Below are positions 22,614-37,326 of a stretch of 64,000 nucleotides of DNA, piece after piece (the stretch's first letter is position 1; every line of letters starts with the position of its first letter). A program made the position numbers and the translations under genes. The DNA is from Mitsuaria sp. PDC51 (GTDB lineage: Bacteria; Pseudomonadota; Gammaproteobacteria; Burkholderiales; Burkholderiaceae_C). The notes under the pieces are model-generated. The model searched no databases. It was not told where the DNA came from and saw only the letters and a program-made list of their open reading frames with translations. Location: contig NZ_FOZE01000001.1 in assembly GCF_900113225.1 (NCBI RefSeq), positions 1,488,001 through 1,552,000 on the forward strand. Reading direction: 5' to 3'.

Positions 22614-22661
22614 GCCGGGCTTCACCGCCGCGGCGCGCGCGGCGCAACCCCCTGGGATCCC

Positions 22662-25600
22662 ATGGCCAGCACCACCTCCTCCAAGCATCTGATTCACTTC
22701 GAGGGGGGCAATGCCCTCTCGTCCTTCCGGGCCGCGGCGCTGCTGGCGCGTCTGCAGGCCGTCAGCGACCGCATCACCGCGGTGCATGCCCGTCATGTCC
22801 ACTGGGTCTGGACCGACGCGGCGCTGGACGCGCAAGGCCGCGACAAGCTGGCTTCGCTGCTGGACTACGGCGACCGCTACGACGGCGCCACCGAGGGCGC
22901 GCTGATCGTCGTCGCCCCGCGCCTGGGCACGCTGAGCCCCTGGGCCTCCAAGGCCACCGACATCGCCCACAACTGCGGCCTGGCCCTGCACCGGGTGGAG
23001 CGCGTCACCGAGTTCCGCCTGACGCTCAAGTCCGGGCTGCTGGCCGGGCTGACCGGCGGCGCCAAGCCGCTGACCCAGGAGGAACTGCTGGCCTGCGCCG
23101 ACCTGCTGCATGACCGGATGACCGAAAGCGTGCTGCTGTCGCGCGAGGATGCCGCCCACCTCTTCGACGACAAGCAGGCCCAGCCGCTCGCGCACGTGCC
23201 GGTGCAGGCCCGCGGCCGCGCGGCGCTGGAGGAAGCCAACGGCGCCTGGGGCCTGGCGCTGTCCGATGACGAGATCGACTACCTCGTCGCCGCCTTCCAG
23301 AAGCTGGGCCGCGACCCCAGCGACGTCGAGCTGATGATGTTCGCGCAGGCCAACAGCGAGCACTGCCGCCACAAGATCTTCAACGCCCAGTTCACCATCG
23401 ACGGTGAAGCGCAGCCGCTGTCGCTCTTCGGCATGATCCGCAACACCGAGAAGGTGTCGCCGCAGCACACCGTCATCGCCTACGCCGACAACGCCGCGGT
23501 GATGGAAGGCCACGCGATCGAGCGCTGGATGGCGGCCGGCGATCGCCGCGCGCCGAAGTACGAGGCCCGTGCCGAGACCGCGCACGTGCTGATGAAGGTC
23601 GAGACCCACAACCACCCGACGGCCATCTCCCCGCATCCGGGCGCGTCCACCGGCGCCGGCGGCGAGATCCGCGACGAGGGCGCCACCGGTCGCGGCGCCA
23701 AGCCCAAGGCCGGCCTGACCGGCTTCTCGGTCTCCAACCTGCATCTGCCGGGCCTGAGCGAGCCGTGGGAGAAAGACCCGGTCGGCAAGCCCGCGCACAT
23801 CGCCAGCGCGCTGCAGATCATGACCGAGGGGCCGCTGGGCGGCGCCGCCTTCAACAACGAGTTCGGCCGGCCCGCGCTGGGCGGCTACTTCCGCGTCTTC
23901 GAGCAGGACGTCGACGGCATCCGCCGCGGGTACCACAAGCCGATCATGATCGCCGGCGGCCTGGGCGCGATCCGCGCCGACCTCACCAAGAAGATCCAGT
24001 TCCCCGCCGGCTCGCTGCTGATCCAGCTCGGCGGCCCCGGCATGCGCATCGGCATGGGCGGCAGCGCGGCCAGCTCGATGGCCGCGGGCACCAACACCGC
24101 CGACCTGGACTTCGACTCGGTCCAGCGCGGCAACCCCGAGATCCAGCGCCGCGCGCAGGAAGTGCTCAACCATTGCTGGGGCCTGGCCGAGCGCAACCCC
24201 ATCCTGGCGGTCCATGACGTCGGCGCGGGCGGCATCTCCAACGCCTTCCCGGAACTGGTCAACGATGCCGGCCGCGGCGCCATCTTCGACCTGCGCAAGG
24301 TCCCGCTCGAGGAAAGCGGCCTGGCGCCCAAGGAGATCTGGTGCAACGAGAGCCAGGAGCGCTACGTCCTGGTGATCGCGCCGGAAAGCCTGCCGCTCTT
24401 CACCGCCATGTGCGAGCGCGAACGCTGCCCCTTCGCCGTTGTCGGCGTCACCACCGAGCAGCGCGAGCTGGTGCTGGAGGACGGCCCGCAAGGCGAGCGC
24501 GCCATCGACATGCCGATGGACGTCCTGCTGGGCAAGCCGCCCAAGATGCACCGCGACGTGACGCGCGTGGCGCGCTCGGGCGGCGCGCTCTCGCTGGACG
24601 GTGTCGACCTGGCCACGGCCGCGCGCACCGTGCTGCGCCACCCGACGGTGGCCAGCAAGCGCTTCCTGGTCACCATCGGCGACCGCACCGTCGGCGGCCT
24701 GAACCACCGCGACCAGATGGTCGGCCCCTGGCAGGTGCCGGTGGCGGACTGCGCGGTCACGCTCTCCGACTTCAAGGGCTTCAGCGGCGAGGCGATGAGC
24801 ATGGGCGAGCGCACCCCGCTGGCCGCCGTCGATGCGCCCGCGTCCGGCCGCGTCGCGGTCGCCGAGGCCATCCTCAACCTGCTGGCCGCGCCGATCGAGC
24901 TGCCGCGGGTGAAGCTCTCGGCCAACTGGATGGCGGCCTGCGGCGAGCCCGGCGAGGACGCCGCGCTCTACGACACCGTCAAGGCTGTCGGCATGGACCT
25001 GTGCCCCGCGCTGGGCATCTCCATCCCGGTGGGCAAGGACTCCTTGTCGATGCGCACCCGCTGGTCCGAGGACGGCGTCACCAAACAGGTCACCGCGCCG
25101 GTCTCGCTCATCGTCACGGCCTTCGCCTCGCTGGCCGACGTGCGGGGCACGCTCACGCCGCAACTGCGGGACGGCGACACCACGCTGGTGCTGGTCGACC
25201 TCGGCCAGGGCCGCATGCGCATGGGCGGCTCGATCCTGGCGCAGACCCTGAACCAGTTCGGCCCCGAGGTGCCCGACCTCGATGAGCCCGCGCTGCTCAA
25301 GGCGCTGGTGGCCGCCGTCAACGAGCTGCGCGGCCAGGGCCGCCTGCTGGCCTACCACGACCGCAGCGACGGCGGCCTCTTCGCCGCGGCGCTGGAAATG
25401 GGCTTTGCCGGCCAGCGCGGCGTCAGCCTCAACGTCGACATGCTGGTCACCGAGGGCGACGGCATCAGCGACAGCCGCGCCGAGATGGGCGACTCCAAGA
25501 ACTGGGCCTCGCAGGTCAGCGCGCGCCGCGAGGAACTGACGCTCAAGGCCCTGTTCAACGAGGAACTGGGCGTCCTGCTGCAGGTCCCCACCGCCGACCG

Positions 25601-26666
25601 CGACGCCGTCCTGCAGACGCTGCGCGCGCACGGCCTGTCGAAGATCTCGCACGTCGTCGGCAAGACCAACGACACGAAGCAGGCCGAGGTCTGGCGCGAC
25701 GCCAAGAAGGTCTTCGCCGCGCCGCTCAACGAGCTGCAGCAGGAGTGGGACCAGGTGTCCTGGCGCATCGCCCGCGATCGCGACAACCCGGCCTGCGCGG
25801 ACCAGGAGCATGCGCTGGCCGGCACGCCCGGCAAGGGCCTGCACTGGCTGCCGACCTTCGACGTCAAGGAGGACGTCGCCGCTCCCTTCATCGCCAGCGG
25901 CGCGCGCCCCAAGGTCGCGATCCTGCGCGAGCAGGGCGTCAACTCGCATGTCGAGATGGCCTACGCCATGGCGCAGGCCGGCTTCGACGCCTACGACGTG
26001 CACATGAGCGACCTGCAGGCCGGCGCGGTCGACCTGAAGGACTTCAAGGGCTTCGTCGCCTGCGGTGGTTTCAGCTACGGCGACACGCTGGGCGCCGGCG
26101 AGGGCTGGGCGCGCTCCATCCTCTTCAACCCGGTGCTGAAGGCCGCGTTCGAGGCCTTCTTCGCCCGACCGGACAGCTTCGCGCTGGGCGTCTGCAACGG
26201 CTGCCAGATGCTGGCGGCGCTGTCGCCGATGATCCCGGGCGCCGAGCACTGGCCCAAGTTCGTCCGCAACCGCAGCGAGCAGTTCGAGGCCCGCCTGGCG
26301 CAGGTCGAGATCGTCGACTCGCCGAGCATCTTCTTCACCGGCATGGCGGGCAGCCGCCTGCCGATCGCGGTCGCGCACGGCGAGGGCTTCGCGGACTTCT
26401 CGCAGCGCGGCAACCCCGACCAGGTGCTGCGCGCGATGCGTTATGTCGATGGTGACGGCCAGCCGACCGAGCAATACCCGCTCAACCCCAACGGCAGTCC
26501 GCAGGGCCTGACCGCGGTCACCACGGCGGATGGTCGTTTCACTGCGCTGATGCCGCACCCGGAGCGTGTCTTCCGCAACATCCAGATGAGCTGGACGGGC
26601 GGCGATGCTGGCGAGTTCAGCCCCTGGATGCGGATGTTCCGCAACGCCCGCAAGTGGGTGGGCTGA
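22662..26666 (+). CDS. purL: Phosphoribosylformylglycinamidine synthase
   Basis: This enzyme is the fourth step of purine synthesis (FGAR to FGAM, using glutamine and ATP). The 1334-residue single-chain form contains the N-terminal domain and linker, then two AIRS-type domains ([19 protein letters not shown] with the catalytic His, [34 protein letters not shown]). The C-terminal class I glutamine amidotransferase has the catalytic Cys in [12 protein letters not shown] and the His in PHPERVF. The length matches the roughly 1300-residue gammaproteobacterial and betaproteobacterial form. A perfect-stem terminator follows at 26745. Confidence 0.97.
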   Translation: MASTTSSKHLIHFEGGNALSSFRAAALLARLQAVSDRITAVHARHVHWVWTDAALDAQGRDKLASLLDYGDRYDGATEGALIVVAPRLGTLSPWASKATDIAHNCGLALHRVERVTEFRLTLKSGLLAGLTGGAKPLTQEELLACADLLHDRMTESVLLSREDAAHLFDDKQAQPLAHVPVQARGRAALEEANGAWGLALSDDEIDYLVAAFQKLGRDPSDVELMMFAQANSEHCRHKIFNAQFTIDGEAQPLSLFGMIRNTEKVSPQHTVIAYADNAAVMEGHAIERWMAAGDRRAPKYEARAETAHVLMKVETHNHPTAISPHPGASTGAGGEIRDEGATGRGAKPKAGLTGFSVSNLHLPGLSEPWEKDPVGKPAHIASALQIMTEGPLGGAAFNNEFGRPALGGYFRVFEQDVDGIRRGYHKPIMIAGGLGAIRADLTKKIQFPAGSLLIQLGGPGMRIGMGGSAASSMAAGTNTADLDFDSVQRGNPEIQRRAQEVLNHCWGLAERNPILAVHDVGAGGISNAFPELVNDAGRGAIFDLRKVPLEESGLAPKEIWCNESQERYVLVIAPESLPLFTAMCERERCPFAVVGVTTEQRELVLEDGPQGERAIDMPMDVLLGKPPKMHRDVTRVARSGGALSLDGVDLATAARTVLRHPTVASKRFLVTIGDRTVGGLNHRDQMVGPWQVPVADCAVTLSDFKGFSGEAMSMGERTPLAAVDAPASGRVAVAEAILNLLAAPIELPRVKLSANWMAACGEPGEDAALYDTVKAVGMDLCPALGISIPVGKDSLSMRTRWSEDGVTKQVTAPVSLIVTAFASLADVRGTLTPQLRDGDTTLVLVDLGQGRMRMGGSILAQTLNQFGPEVPDLDEPALLKALVAAVNELRGQGRLLAYHDRSDGGLFAAALEMGFAGQRGVSLNVDMLVTEGDGISDSRAEMGDSKNWASQVSARREELTLKALFNEELGVLLQVPTADRDAVLQTLRAHGLSKISHVVGKTNDTKQAEVWRDAKKVFAAPLNELQQEWDQVSWRIARDRDNPACADQEHALAGTPGKGLHWLPTFDVKEDVAAPFIASGARPKVAILREQGVNSHVEMAYAMAQAGFDAYDVHMSDLQAGAVDLKDFKGFVACGGFSYGDTLGAGEGWARSILFNPVLKAAFEAFFARPDSFALGVCNGCQMLAALSPMIPGAEHWPKFVRNRSEQFEARLAQVEIVDSPSIFFTGMAGSRLPIAVAHGEGFADFSQRGNPDQVLRAMRYVDGDGQPTEQYPLNPNGSPQGLTAVTTADGRFTALMPHPERVFRNIQMSWTGGDAGEFSPWMRMFRNARKWVG

Positions 26667-26692
26667 ACACGCCCCCCTGAACCCCACGCGCC

Positions 26693-26739
26693 AAACGACG
26701 CATAAATCGACGCATAAATCGACGCATCAATCGACGCGC
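26693..26739. repeat. 12-bp tandem repeat (AAATCGACGCAT) downstream of purL
   Basis: About four copies of AAATCGACGCAT lie between the purL stop and its terminator. The first copy is one base short and the last is degenerate (CAATCGACGCGC). It is noncoding and looks like slippage-generated sequence. Confidence 0.75.
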
Positions 26740-26744
26740 AAGAC

Positions 26745-26774
26745 AAAGGGCCACGCTCACGCGTGGCCCTTTTC
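26745..26774 (+). terminator. Intrinsic terminator of purL
   Basis: AAAGGGCCACGC pairs perfectly with GCGTGGCCCTTT around the loop TCAC, and the T-run TTTTC follows. The twelve-pair stem starts 78 bases after the purL stop. The A-run on the left arm would also let it act on the opposite strand. Confidence 0.9.
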
Positions 26775-26864
26775 ATTGGCTGCTCCGACCTGCGCGTCAC
26801 GCCTTCCGGGCTCTCCCGCACGCCCCTACCGCCAAACGGTGGAAGTAGGCTGATGTGTCGGTGT

Positions 26865-26911
26865 ATGGGGGAAGGGTTTTCGCGGCGGAGCCGGGAAAAT
26901 CTTTCCCCCAT
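26865..26911. repeat. 17-bp inverted repeat, large hairpin
   Basis: ATGGGGGAAGGGTTTTC (26865-26881) is repeated in inverse as GAAAATCTTTCCCCCAT (26895-26911), 15 of 17 positions pairing, around a 13-base loop. It sits between the convergent purL and the oxidoreductase gene, 37 bases past the latter's stop. It could be a bidirectional terminator or a dispersed repeat element. Only one copy is in this window. Confidence 0.7.
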
Positions 26912-26947
26912 GCGGACCCAGAGAGAGGGCAGGCGGAGAGCGCCCTC

Positions 26948-27940
26948 TCACCCCGCCATCACGCCCGCCAGCAGCTCATAAGACCGCCTTCGCGCCGCCG
27001 CATCGTGGACTGCGCAAGCGACGATGAACTCGTCCGCCCCGGTGCGTTCGAGCGTCGCCGCGAGCCCTTCACGCACCGTCCGCGGCGACCCGACGATGGA
27101 TTCCGACAGCATGCGTTCCACCGCCAGCTGCTCGCCCGCGGTCCACAGGTCGGCCATCTGGTCGACTGGCCGCGGCAGTGGTCCGCGCTGCCCGCGCTGC
27201 ATGCCGAGGAAGCGCTGCTGCAGCGAGGTGAACAGGCGCTGCGCCTGGGCATCGGTATCGGCCACGATGACGTTCAGTCCGACCGCTGCGTAGGGCTGGG
27301 GATGCCGGGCGCTGGGCCGGTACTGAGCCCGGTACATCTCGAGCGCCTGCATGAGCATCGCCGGCGCGAAGTGTGACGCGAACGCGAACGGCAGGCCCAG
27401 GTAGGCCGCGAGCTGCGCGCCATAAAGGCTCGACCCCAGCAGCCAGATCGGCACTTCGGTGCCCTGACCTGGGATCGCGCGCACGACCTGACCCTCCTGC
27501 TCGGGCGCGAGGTAGGCGGTCAGTTCCAGCACGTCCTCGGGGAAGCGGTCTTCGTGCGCCGTCGACAGGTGACGGCGCAGCGCGCGCATCGTCGGGCCAT
27601 CGGTGCCGGGCGCGCGGCCCAGCCCCAGGTCGATGCGGCCGGGGAAGAGCGTCGCCAGCGTGCCGAACTGCTCAGCGATGGTCAGCGGTGCGTGGTTGGG
27701 CAGCATGATCCCGCCCGAGCCGACCCGGATCGTCGAGGTCGCCGCCGCGATCTGGCCGATCAGCACCGCGGTGGCCGAGGACGCGACGCCGTCCATGTTG
27801 TGATGTTCAGCGACCCAGTAGCGGGTGTAGCCCAGCCGCTCCGCGTGCTGCGCGAGCGCGATGCTGTCGTGGAGCGCCTGGGCGGCGGTGCCGCCCTCGA
27901 CGATGGGGGCGAGGTCGAGGATCGAAAGACGGGGATGCAT
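26948..27940 (-). CDS. LLM-class flavin-dependent oxidoreductase
   Basis: This is a bacterial luciferase-like monooxygenase of the YhbW/LuxA-like single-component subgroup (330 residues). It probably uses reduced FMN or F420-like flavin, but the substrate is unknown. It begins [19 protein letters not shown], followed by [18 protein letters not shown] (near residue 35-50), [16 protein letters not shown] and [16 protein letters not shown]. These are the hallmarks of the YhbW-type LLM subfamily. [22 protein letters not shown] is present in the second half. It is on the minus strand, separated by 78 bases from the upstream protease gene, so the two may be cotranscribed. Confidence 0.88.
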   Translation of the reverse strand: MHPRLSILDLAPIVEGGTAAQALHDSIALAQHAERLGYTRYWVAEHHNMDGVASSATAVLIGQIAAATSTIRVGSGGIMLPNHAPLTIAEQFGTLATLFPGRIDLGLGRAPGTDGPTMRALRRHLSTAHEDRFPEDVLELTAYLAPEQEGQVVRAIPGQGTEVPIWLLGSSLYGAQLAAYLGLPFAFASHFAPAMLMQALEMYRAQYRPSARHPQPYAAVGLNVIVADTDAQAQRLFTSLQQRFLGMQRGQRGPLPRPVDQMADLWTAGEQLAVERMLSESIVGSPRTVREGLAATLERTGADEFIVACAVHDAAARRRSYELLAGVMAG

Positions 27941-28018
27941 GGCCGCGGAGTCTAGGCGCGGGTCCGGGACCGGGGCGGCGGCAGGGTTATCGCCGGATGG
28001 GGTAGGGGCGGTGGCCCG

Positions 28019-29080
28019 TCAATCGCTGCCGAGCTCCGCCTGCACCTGCCGCGTCTTGCCGCCGTTCCACACCGTCAGCGTGACCTTGTCGCCGACGCGG
28101 CGCTCCTCGAGCTCGCTGAGCAGCTCGTCGAGATCGGCCACCGGCTTGCCGTTCACCGCGGTGATGACGTCGCCACCGACGATGCGCCCGTCGCGCCCCC
28201 GCATGAAGGGCTGCAAGCCCGCCCGCTGCGCGCCACCGCCGGCCTGCAGGCCGATCAGCACCACGCCCTTGGGCAGGCGCAGCACCTGGCGCAATTGCTC
28301 GGTGCCCGCGGTCAGCCCGAGCGCCGGGCGGATCACGCGGCCATGCTGGATCAGCTGCGGCACGACGCGGTTCACCTCGTCGGCGGGAATCGCGAAGCCG
28401 ATGCCATTGCTGCCGCCGCTGGGGCTGAAGATCGACGTGTTCACGCCGATCAACCGGCCCGCCGAATCGAGCAGCGGCCCGCCCGAGTTGCCGGGGTTGA
28501 TCGCCGCATCGGTCTGGATCGCGCCGCGGATCGTGCGCTGCGTCATCGACTCGATCTCGCGATTCAGCGCCGAGACGATGCCGCGCGTGAGCGTCTGGTC
28601 CAGGCCGAACGGGTTGCCGATCGCGTACACCGTCTGGCCCACCTGCAGCTCGCGGCTGCTGCCCATCGGCACCGGCTGCAGCTTTTCCCGCGGCGCGGCG
28701 ATGCGCAGCACGGCCAGGTCGCGGTCAGGATCGACACCGACCAGCGTCGCGTCATACGCGGTCTGGTCCGACAGCGTGACCTTCGCCGCCGAGGCGCCGC
28801 GGATCACATGGAAGTTGGTGACGATGTGACCACGCTCGTCCCACAGGAAGCCCGAGCCGGTGCCGCTGGGCACCTCGGTCACGTTGCGCGAGAAGAAGTC
28901 GCGCTGCTGCGCCAGCGTCGTGATGTGCACCACCGATGGCGACACCTTGCGGAACACCGCGATGTTGTTCTGCTCCTGGGCGTCGAGCGGGCCGCGCGGC
29001 GTCACTGGGCGCGGTTGCTGGGCGTGGGCCCCGGTGGCGAGGAAGAGGGTGGCAAGCAGGAGGATGGTCGTGCGGCGCAT
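28019..29080 (-). CDS. HtrA/DegP-type periplasmic serine protease, one PDZ domain
   Basis: This 353-residue trypsin-like protease is probably involved in periplasmic protein quality control. The signal peptide MRRTTILLLATLFLATGAHA is cleaved before QQP. The catalytic triad is His91 (VTNFHVI), Asp121 (DRDLAVLRI) and Ser199 (NPGNSGGPL). A single PDZ domain covers about 245-345 (GVVLIGLQAGGGAQRAGL, GGDVITAVNGKPVADLDEL). With one PDZ it resembles DegS/HtrA-like proteins more than DegP, which has two. The signal peptide suggests it is soluble rather than anchored. Confidence 0.9.
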   Translation of the reverse strand: MRRTTILLLATLFLATGAHAQQPRPVTPRGPLDAQEQNNIAVFRKVSPSVVHITTLAQQRDFFSRNVTEVPSGTGSGFLWDERGHIVTNFHVIRGASAAKVTLSDQTAYDATLVGVDPDRDLAVLRIAAPREKLQPVPMGSSRELQVGQTVYAIGNPFGLDQTLTRGIVSALNREIESMTQRTIRGAIQTDAAINPGNSGGPLLDSAGRLIGVNTSIFSPSGGSNGIGFAIPADEVNRVVPQLIQHGRVIRPALGLTAGTEQLRQVLRLPKGVVLIGLQAGGGAQRAGLQPFMRGRDGRIVGGDVITAVNGKPVADLDELLSELEERRVGDKVTLTVWNGGKTRQVQAELGSD

Positions 29081-29235
29081 GGCGCGGGATTATGGGGCGA
29101 TGGCGCGTTGGGGGCGCTCCCGTCCTGCCAAGGCCCGGGCGTTGGCCGCCGATGCATGGGGCACCGGCGGCAAGCGCCGGTACCCCACGCATCACCGTCC
29201 CCGATCACCGAGATCCTTCGACGACATGCGATGGC

Positions 29236-29279
29236 GGGCTGCGGTGGGGGACTGCGGTGGGGCGGACTGCGGTGGGCGA
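29236..29279. repeat. Short imperfect repeat CTGCGGTGGG x3
   Basis: CTGCGGTGGG occurs at 29239, 29252 and 29267, just past the stop of the HD-GYP gene. It is noncoding and probably replication slippage. Confidence 0.5.
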
Positions 29280-29286
29280 CGTCGGG

Positions 29287-30455
29287 TCATTCGGGCGCGG
29301 CCATCGTCGATTCGATCCAGTCCTGCTTGCGGCGCAGCGTCTCGTCGTCGTCGGCGAAACGGCGCGCGATGTCCTGGAACTCGTCCTGGATGCGCAGGAA
29401 GGCGTCGACGACCTCCGGATCGAAATGACTGCCGCGGCCCTCGACGATGATCGCGGCCGCCTCGCCATGCGGCATCGCGTCCTTGTAGACGCGGCGGCTG
29501 ATCAGCGCGTCGTAGACGTCGGCCAGCGCCATCAGCCGCGCCGACAGCGGGATGGCCTCGCCGCGCAGGCCCTCCGGATAACCGGAGCCGTCCCATTTCT
29601 CCTGGTGGCCGTAGGCGATGTCCTTGGCCGTGGACAGGAAGGCGACCGGCGTGCCGAGCTGGGCCTCGGCCTGCGCGATCGCGTCGCGGCCCAGCGCCGG
29701 GTGGGACTTCATGATCTCGAATTCGTCCGGCGTGAAGCGTCCCGGCTTGAGCAGGATGCGGTCGGGGATGCCCACCTTGCCGATGTCGTGCAGCGGCGCC
29801 GACTTGAACAGCGTGGCGATGTACTCCGGCGTGAGCAGCGCCTGCCAGCGTGGATGCCCGCGCAGCGCCTGCGCCAGCGCCTTGACGTAATGCTGGGTGC
29901 GCCGGATGTGGTTGCCGGTGTCGCTGTCCCGCGTCTCGGCCAGCGAGGCCATCGCCAGAATGGTCACGTCCTGGATCGCCGCCAGCTCCTCGGTGCGGCG
30001 CGCGACCTCGGCCTCCAGGTAGGCCGCCTTGTCGCGCAGGAAGTCCGCGCTGGCCTTGAGCCGCAGGTGCGTGCGCACGCGCGCCATCACGATCGGCGGG
30101 CTGATCGGCTTGGTGATGTAGTCGACCGCGCCCAGCGCCAGTCCGCGCGTTTCGTCGGCCACGTCGGAGCGGGCGGTGAGGAAGATGACCGGCACGTCGC
30201 GTGTGGCCGGATCGGCCTTGAGCCGCTCGCAGACTTCGTGGCCGTCCATGCCCGGCATCATCACGTCGAGCAGGATCAGGTCGGGCCGCGGTTCGGCGCC
30301 GGCGATGCGCAGCGCCTTCTCGCCGTTGTTGGCGATCTTGACGCGGTAGCGGTCGCGCAGCAGCTCGCTCATCAGCGCGAGGTTGTCGGGCGTGTCGTCG
30401 ACGACCAGCACGGTGGCGCCGTCGGTCGGGTCGGAGGGCGGCGCGGAGTGCGAGG

Positions 30456-30459
<4 letters not shown>
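29287..30459 (-). CDS. Response regulator with HD-GYP phosphodiesterase domain
   Basis: This 390-residue RpfG-like regulator would hydrolyse cyclic di-GMP when phosphorylated. The receiver domain (about 16-130) has the acidic pair Asp21-Asp22, phospho-acceptor Asp65 in [10 protein letters not shown], and the conserved lysine in DYITKPI. A short helical linker is followed by the HD-GYP domain, with [10 protein letters not shown] at about 224 and [11 protein letters not shown] near 289. Both metal-binding and GYP motifs are intact, so activity is expected. Its ATG overlaps the stop of the upstream hybrid kinase by 4 bases, so kinase and regulator are one coupled unit. Confidence 0.93.
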
Positions 30460-34181
<3,722 letters not shown>

Positions 34182-34409
34182 CCCTTTCCCTCCCTGGAAG
34201 GCCCGGTCGGAGGCCGCCGGGCCGTGATGGATGAACGCCGGGGCAGTGTAGGGGAGGCGGCGCGGGGCGCAAGCCCTGAACTGGCGCGGGAAGGCCGGGC
34301 TTTCACCGACGTGCGGCGCAGGACGCAGCGCCGCGCGCGGATGGCGGGCGGGGGATGGCCGTCGGGCCGGACGCGGGCTCGTCCTACAGCGGCCGGCGCC
34401 GGTCCTGGC

Positions 34410-34415
34410 TAGCAT
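34410..34415 (+). promoter_or_regulatory. Candidate -10 element for the ligase cluster
   Basis: GGCTAGCATCGGCCGAC places TAGCAT 8 bases before the exonuclease ATG, echoing the GGCTAGAAT element of purL. The start point would fall close to the start codon. No clear -35 or LexA box is seen here. Confidence 0.3.
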
Positions 34416-34423
34416 CGGCCGAC

Positions 34424-35575
34424 ATGGGCCTGCCATCCAGCATCGAAGCGACCGGCGACGGGTCGGGGCAGGGCGACCTGGTGGTCGCCCGCCCCGAGGG
34501 GCTCTACTGCCCGCCCGGCGACTTCTACATCGACCCGTGGCGGCCGGTGGACCGCGCCGTGATCACCCACGGCCACAGCGACCACGCGCGCTGGGGCCAT
34601 GCCCATTACCTGGCCCACCACGACAGCGCCGCCATCCTGCGGCGCCGGCTCGGCGAGGACATCACCCTGCAGACCCTGGCCTACGGCGAGGCCGTGGTGC
34701 ACCACGGCGTGCGGCTGTCGCTGCATCCGGCCGGCCATGTGCTGGGCTCGGCGCAGCTGCGGCTGGAACATGGCGGCCGGGTCTGGGTCGCCTCGGGCGA
34801 CTACAAGCTGGAGGCGGATGGCACCTGCGCGCCGTTCGAGCCGGTGCGCTGCGACACCTTCATCACCGAGTCCACCTTCGGCCTGCCCATCTACCGCTGG
34901 CCGTCGCAGGCGGCGCTGTTCTCGGAGATCGACGCCTGGTGGCGGCGCAATGCCGCGGCGGGACGCGCGTCGGTGCTCTACGCCTATGCGCTGGGCAAGG
35001 CGCAGCGGCTGCTGCATGGCGTGGATGCCTCGATCGGGCCGATCGTCAGCCATGGCGCGGTCGAGCCGCTGAATGCCGTCTACCGCGCCGCCGGCGTGCC
35101 CCTGCCGCCGACCTTCCATGCGGCCGACCCGGCGCTCGACAAGGCGGCGCTGTCGCGCGCGCTGGTGATCGCGCCGCCGTCGGCCGCGCGCTCGCCGTGG
35201 ATGAAGCGCTTCGGCGCGGATCCGGCGGACGCCTTCGCCAGCGGCTGGATGCAGCTGCGCGGCACGCGTCGGCGGCGCGGCGTGGACCGCGGCTTCGTCG
35301 TCTCCGACCATGCCGACTGGCCGGGCCTGATGGCGGCCATCCGCGGCACCGGCGCCGAGCGCGTCTTCGTCACCCACGGCAGCGTGCCGGTGCTGGTGCG
35401 ATGGCTCAACGAGCAGGGCCTGCAGGCGCAGGCCTTCGCGACCGAATACGGCCAGGAGGACGATGCCGTCGCCGACACCGCCGACACCGCCGACACCGCC
35501 GACACCGCCGACACCGCCGACACCGCCGGGCCCGCCGAGCCCGCCGAGCCCGCGGATGGAGCGCCGCCGTCATGA
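34424..35575 (+). CDS. Ligase-associated MBL-fold DNA exonuclease
   Basis: This 383-residue metallo-beta-lactamase/beta-CASP-type nuclease belongs to the bacterial DNA-ligase-associated repair cluster. The metal site HGHSDH is at 49-54 in [19 protein letters not shown], with further ligands in [11 protein letters not shown] and [10 protein letters not shown]. The C-terminal SDHADWPGL and FVTHGS complete the family pattern. The C-terminus carries six perfect ADT repeats (residues 350-367) encoded by a 9-bp tandem repeat, which is dispensable-looking and outside the fold. Its stop overlaps the ligase ATG by 4 bases (ATGA). Function is inferred from family and neighbours. Confidence 0.9.
   Translation: MGLPSSIEATGDGSGQGDLVVARPEGLYCPPGDFYIDPWRPVDRAVITHGHSDHARWGHAHYLAHHDSAAILRRRLGEDITLQTLAYGEAVVHHGVRLSLHPAGHVLGSAQLRLEHGGRVWVASGDYKLEADGTCAPFEPVRCDTFITESTFGLPIYRWPSQAALFSEIDAWWRRNAAAGRASVLYAYALGKAQRLLHGVDASIGPIVSHGAVEPLNAVYRAAGVPLPPTFHAADPALDKAALSRALVIAPPSAARSPWMKRFGADPADAFASGWMQLRGTRRRRGVDRGFVVSDHADWPGLMAAIRGTGAERVFVTHGSVPVLVRWLNEQGLQAQAFATEYGQEDDAVADTADTADTADTADTADTAGPAEPAEPADGAPPS
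35471..35524 (+). repeat. 9-bp coding tandem repeat (GCCGACACC) x6
   Basis: Six perfect copies of GCCGACACC encode (Ala-Asp-Thr)6 near the end of the exonuclease. The unit is three codons, so changes in copy number keep the frame. Imperfect GCCGAGCCC units follow at 35534-35551. Confidence 0.9.
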
Positions 35576-37326
35576 AGGCCTTCGCCGCGCTGTACCGCGA
35601 GCTGGATGCCTCGACGTCCAGCCTGGCCAAGCAGGCCGCGCTGCAGGCCTACCTGCGCGAGGCGCCGCCGGCGGATGCAGCCTGGGCGGTGTACTTCCTG
35701 GCCGGTGGCAAGCCGCGGCAGCTGGTGCCGACCCGCTTGCTGCGCGAGCAGGCGCGGCTGGCGGCCGGCCTGCCGGAGTGGCTGTTCGACGAGAGCTACG
35801 AGGCCGTCGGCGATCTGGCCGAGACGATCGCGCTGCTGCTGCCCGAGCCGACGGACATCGTCGAGCGCCCGCTGTCCGTGTGGATGACCGAGCATCTGCT
35901 GCCGCTGCGCGGCCAGCCGCCCGAGGCGCTCGCGCTGGCGCTGCAGAGCCAGTGGGCCTCGCTGGCGGTCGAGCAGCGCTTCGTCTACTTCAAGCTGATC
36001 ACCGGCGCCTTCCGCGTCGGCGTGTCGAAGCTGCAGGTGACGCAGGCGCTGGCGGCGGTCGGCGGCGTGGATGCCAAGCTGGTCGCGCAGCGGCTGATGG
36101 GCTACACGCATGTCGGCGCGCGGCCGACCGCGGCGGACCATGCCGCGCTGGTCGCGCCGGCGCAGGCCACGGCCGGCGAGGGCGGCGCGCGCGGCCTGCA
36201 GCCGTATCCGTTCTTCCTCGCGCATCCGCTGGCCCTGCCGGTCGAGCAGTTCGACGCGGCGATCGGGCCGGCCGCGGACTGGCTGGTCGAGTGGAAGTGG
36301 GACGGCATCCGCGCGCAGCTGGTGCGGCGCGGCGGCGAGGTCGCGATCTGGTCGCGCGGCGAGGAGCTGGTCACCGAGCGCTTCCCCGAGCTCGCCGCGA
36401 TGGGCGCGGCGCTGCCGGACGGCCTGGTGCTCGACGGCGAGATCCTCGTCTGGCGCGACGGCCGCGCCATGCCCTTCGCGGAACTGCAGCGGCGCATCGG
36501 CCGCAAGACGCTGGGCGCGAAGCTGCTGCGCGAGCTGCCGGTGGCGCTGTGCGTGTACGACCTGCTCGAGCAGGATGGCCAGGACCTGCGCGAGCTGCCG
36601 CAGCATGAGCGCCGCGCGCGGCTGGAGCGCCTGGTGGCCGAGCATCCGCTGCCGGGGCTCGAGCTCAGCCCGCTCGTGAGCGGCGCGGACTGGGCGGCGC
36701 TGGCGCGCCAGCGCGAGCAAGCAAGGGCGCTGGGCGTCGAAGGGATGATGCTCAAGCGGCGCGACGCGCGCTACGGCGTCGGCCGCACCAAGGACGTCGG
36801 CGTCTGGTGGAAGTGGAAGATCGATCCGCTGTCGGTGGATGCGGTGCTGATCTACGCGCAGCGCGGCCATGGCCGGCGCGCGAGCCTCTACACCGACTAC
36901 ACCTTCGCCGTCTGGAACGGCCCGCAGGAGGATCCGGCGCGCCAGCTGGTGCCGTTCGCGAAGGCGTATTCGGGCCTCACCGACGCGGAGATCCAGGCGG
37001 TCGACGCGGCGATCCGCCGCACTACGATCGAGAGCTTCGGCCCGGTGCGCAGCGTCACGCCGACGATGGTGTTCGAGCTCGGCTTCGAAGGCATCGCCCG
37101 CAGCGGCCGGCACAAGAGCGGCATCGCGGTGCGCTTCCCGCGCATGCTGCGCCGGCGCGAGGACAAGCCGGTCGAGGAGGCGGACACCTTGCAGACGCTG
37201 CAGGCGCTGCTGCCCGCCGGCGGCGGCGACGCGGCCCTCGTCCGCGCGGCGCCGCGGACGCCGCCGGCAACGGGCGCAGCGCCGGAGCAGGGCTCGCTCG
37301 AAGACGCGGACGAGGCCGCACCGTGA
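35572..37326 (+). CDS. ATP-dependent DNA ligase (repair-cluster type)
   Basis: This 584-residue ATP-dependent DNA ligase seals nicks through a ligase-AMP intermediate. The N-terminal helical domain (about 1-210) has [17 protein letters not shown]. The adenylation domain has the nucleophile Lys242 in [11 protein letters not shown], then [36 protein letters not shown] and [10 protein letters not shown] (motif V). The C-terminal OB domain contains [15 protein letters not shown]. The tail is extended and alanine-rich. It is coupled by 4-base overlaps on both sides, to the exonuclease upstream and the helicase downstream. The organism should also have the essential NAD-dependent LigA elsewhere. 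Confidence 0.93.
   Translation: MKAFAALYRELDASTSSLAKQAALQAYLREAPPADAAWAVYFLAGGKPRQLVPTRLLREQARLAAGLPEWLFDESYEAVGDLAETIALLLPEPTDIVERPLSVWMTEHLLPLRGQPPEALALALQSQWASLAVEQRFVYFKLITGAFRVGVSKLQVTQALAAVGGVDAKLVAQRLMGYTHVGARPTAADHAALVAPAQATAGEGGARGLQPYPFFLAHPLALPVEQFDAAIGPAADWLVEWKWDGIRAQLVRRGGEVAIWSRGEELVTERFPELAAMGAALPDGLVLDGEILVWRDGRAMPFAELQRRIGRKTLGAKLLRELPVALCVYDLLEQDGQDLRELPQHERRARLERLVAEHPLPGLELSPLVSGADWAALARQREQARALGVEGMMLKRRDARYGVGRTKDVGVWWKWKIDPLSVDAVLIYAQRGHGRRASLYTDYTFAVWNGPQEDPARQLVPFAKAYSGLTDAEIQAVDAAIRRTTIESFGPVRSVTPTMVFELGFEGIARSGRHKSGIAVRFPRMLRRREDKPVEEADTLQTLQALLPAGGGDAALVRAAPRTPPATGAAPEQGSLEDADEAAP

Noticed and set aside
22497..26687. 1396-codon open frame opposite purL
   Set aside because: It is entirely antisense to an intact PurL with all motifs. 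Its composition is typical of high-GC shadow frames.
26441..26911. Open frame of 156 codons downstream of purL on the minus strand
   Set aside because: It runs through the inverted repeat, the terminator and the tandem repeat, and has no protein-like pattern.
34182..34423. SOS box before the ligase cluster
   Set aside because: No CTG-N10-CAG match was found in the divergent region between the hybrid kinase and the exonuclease.
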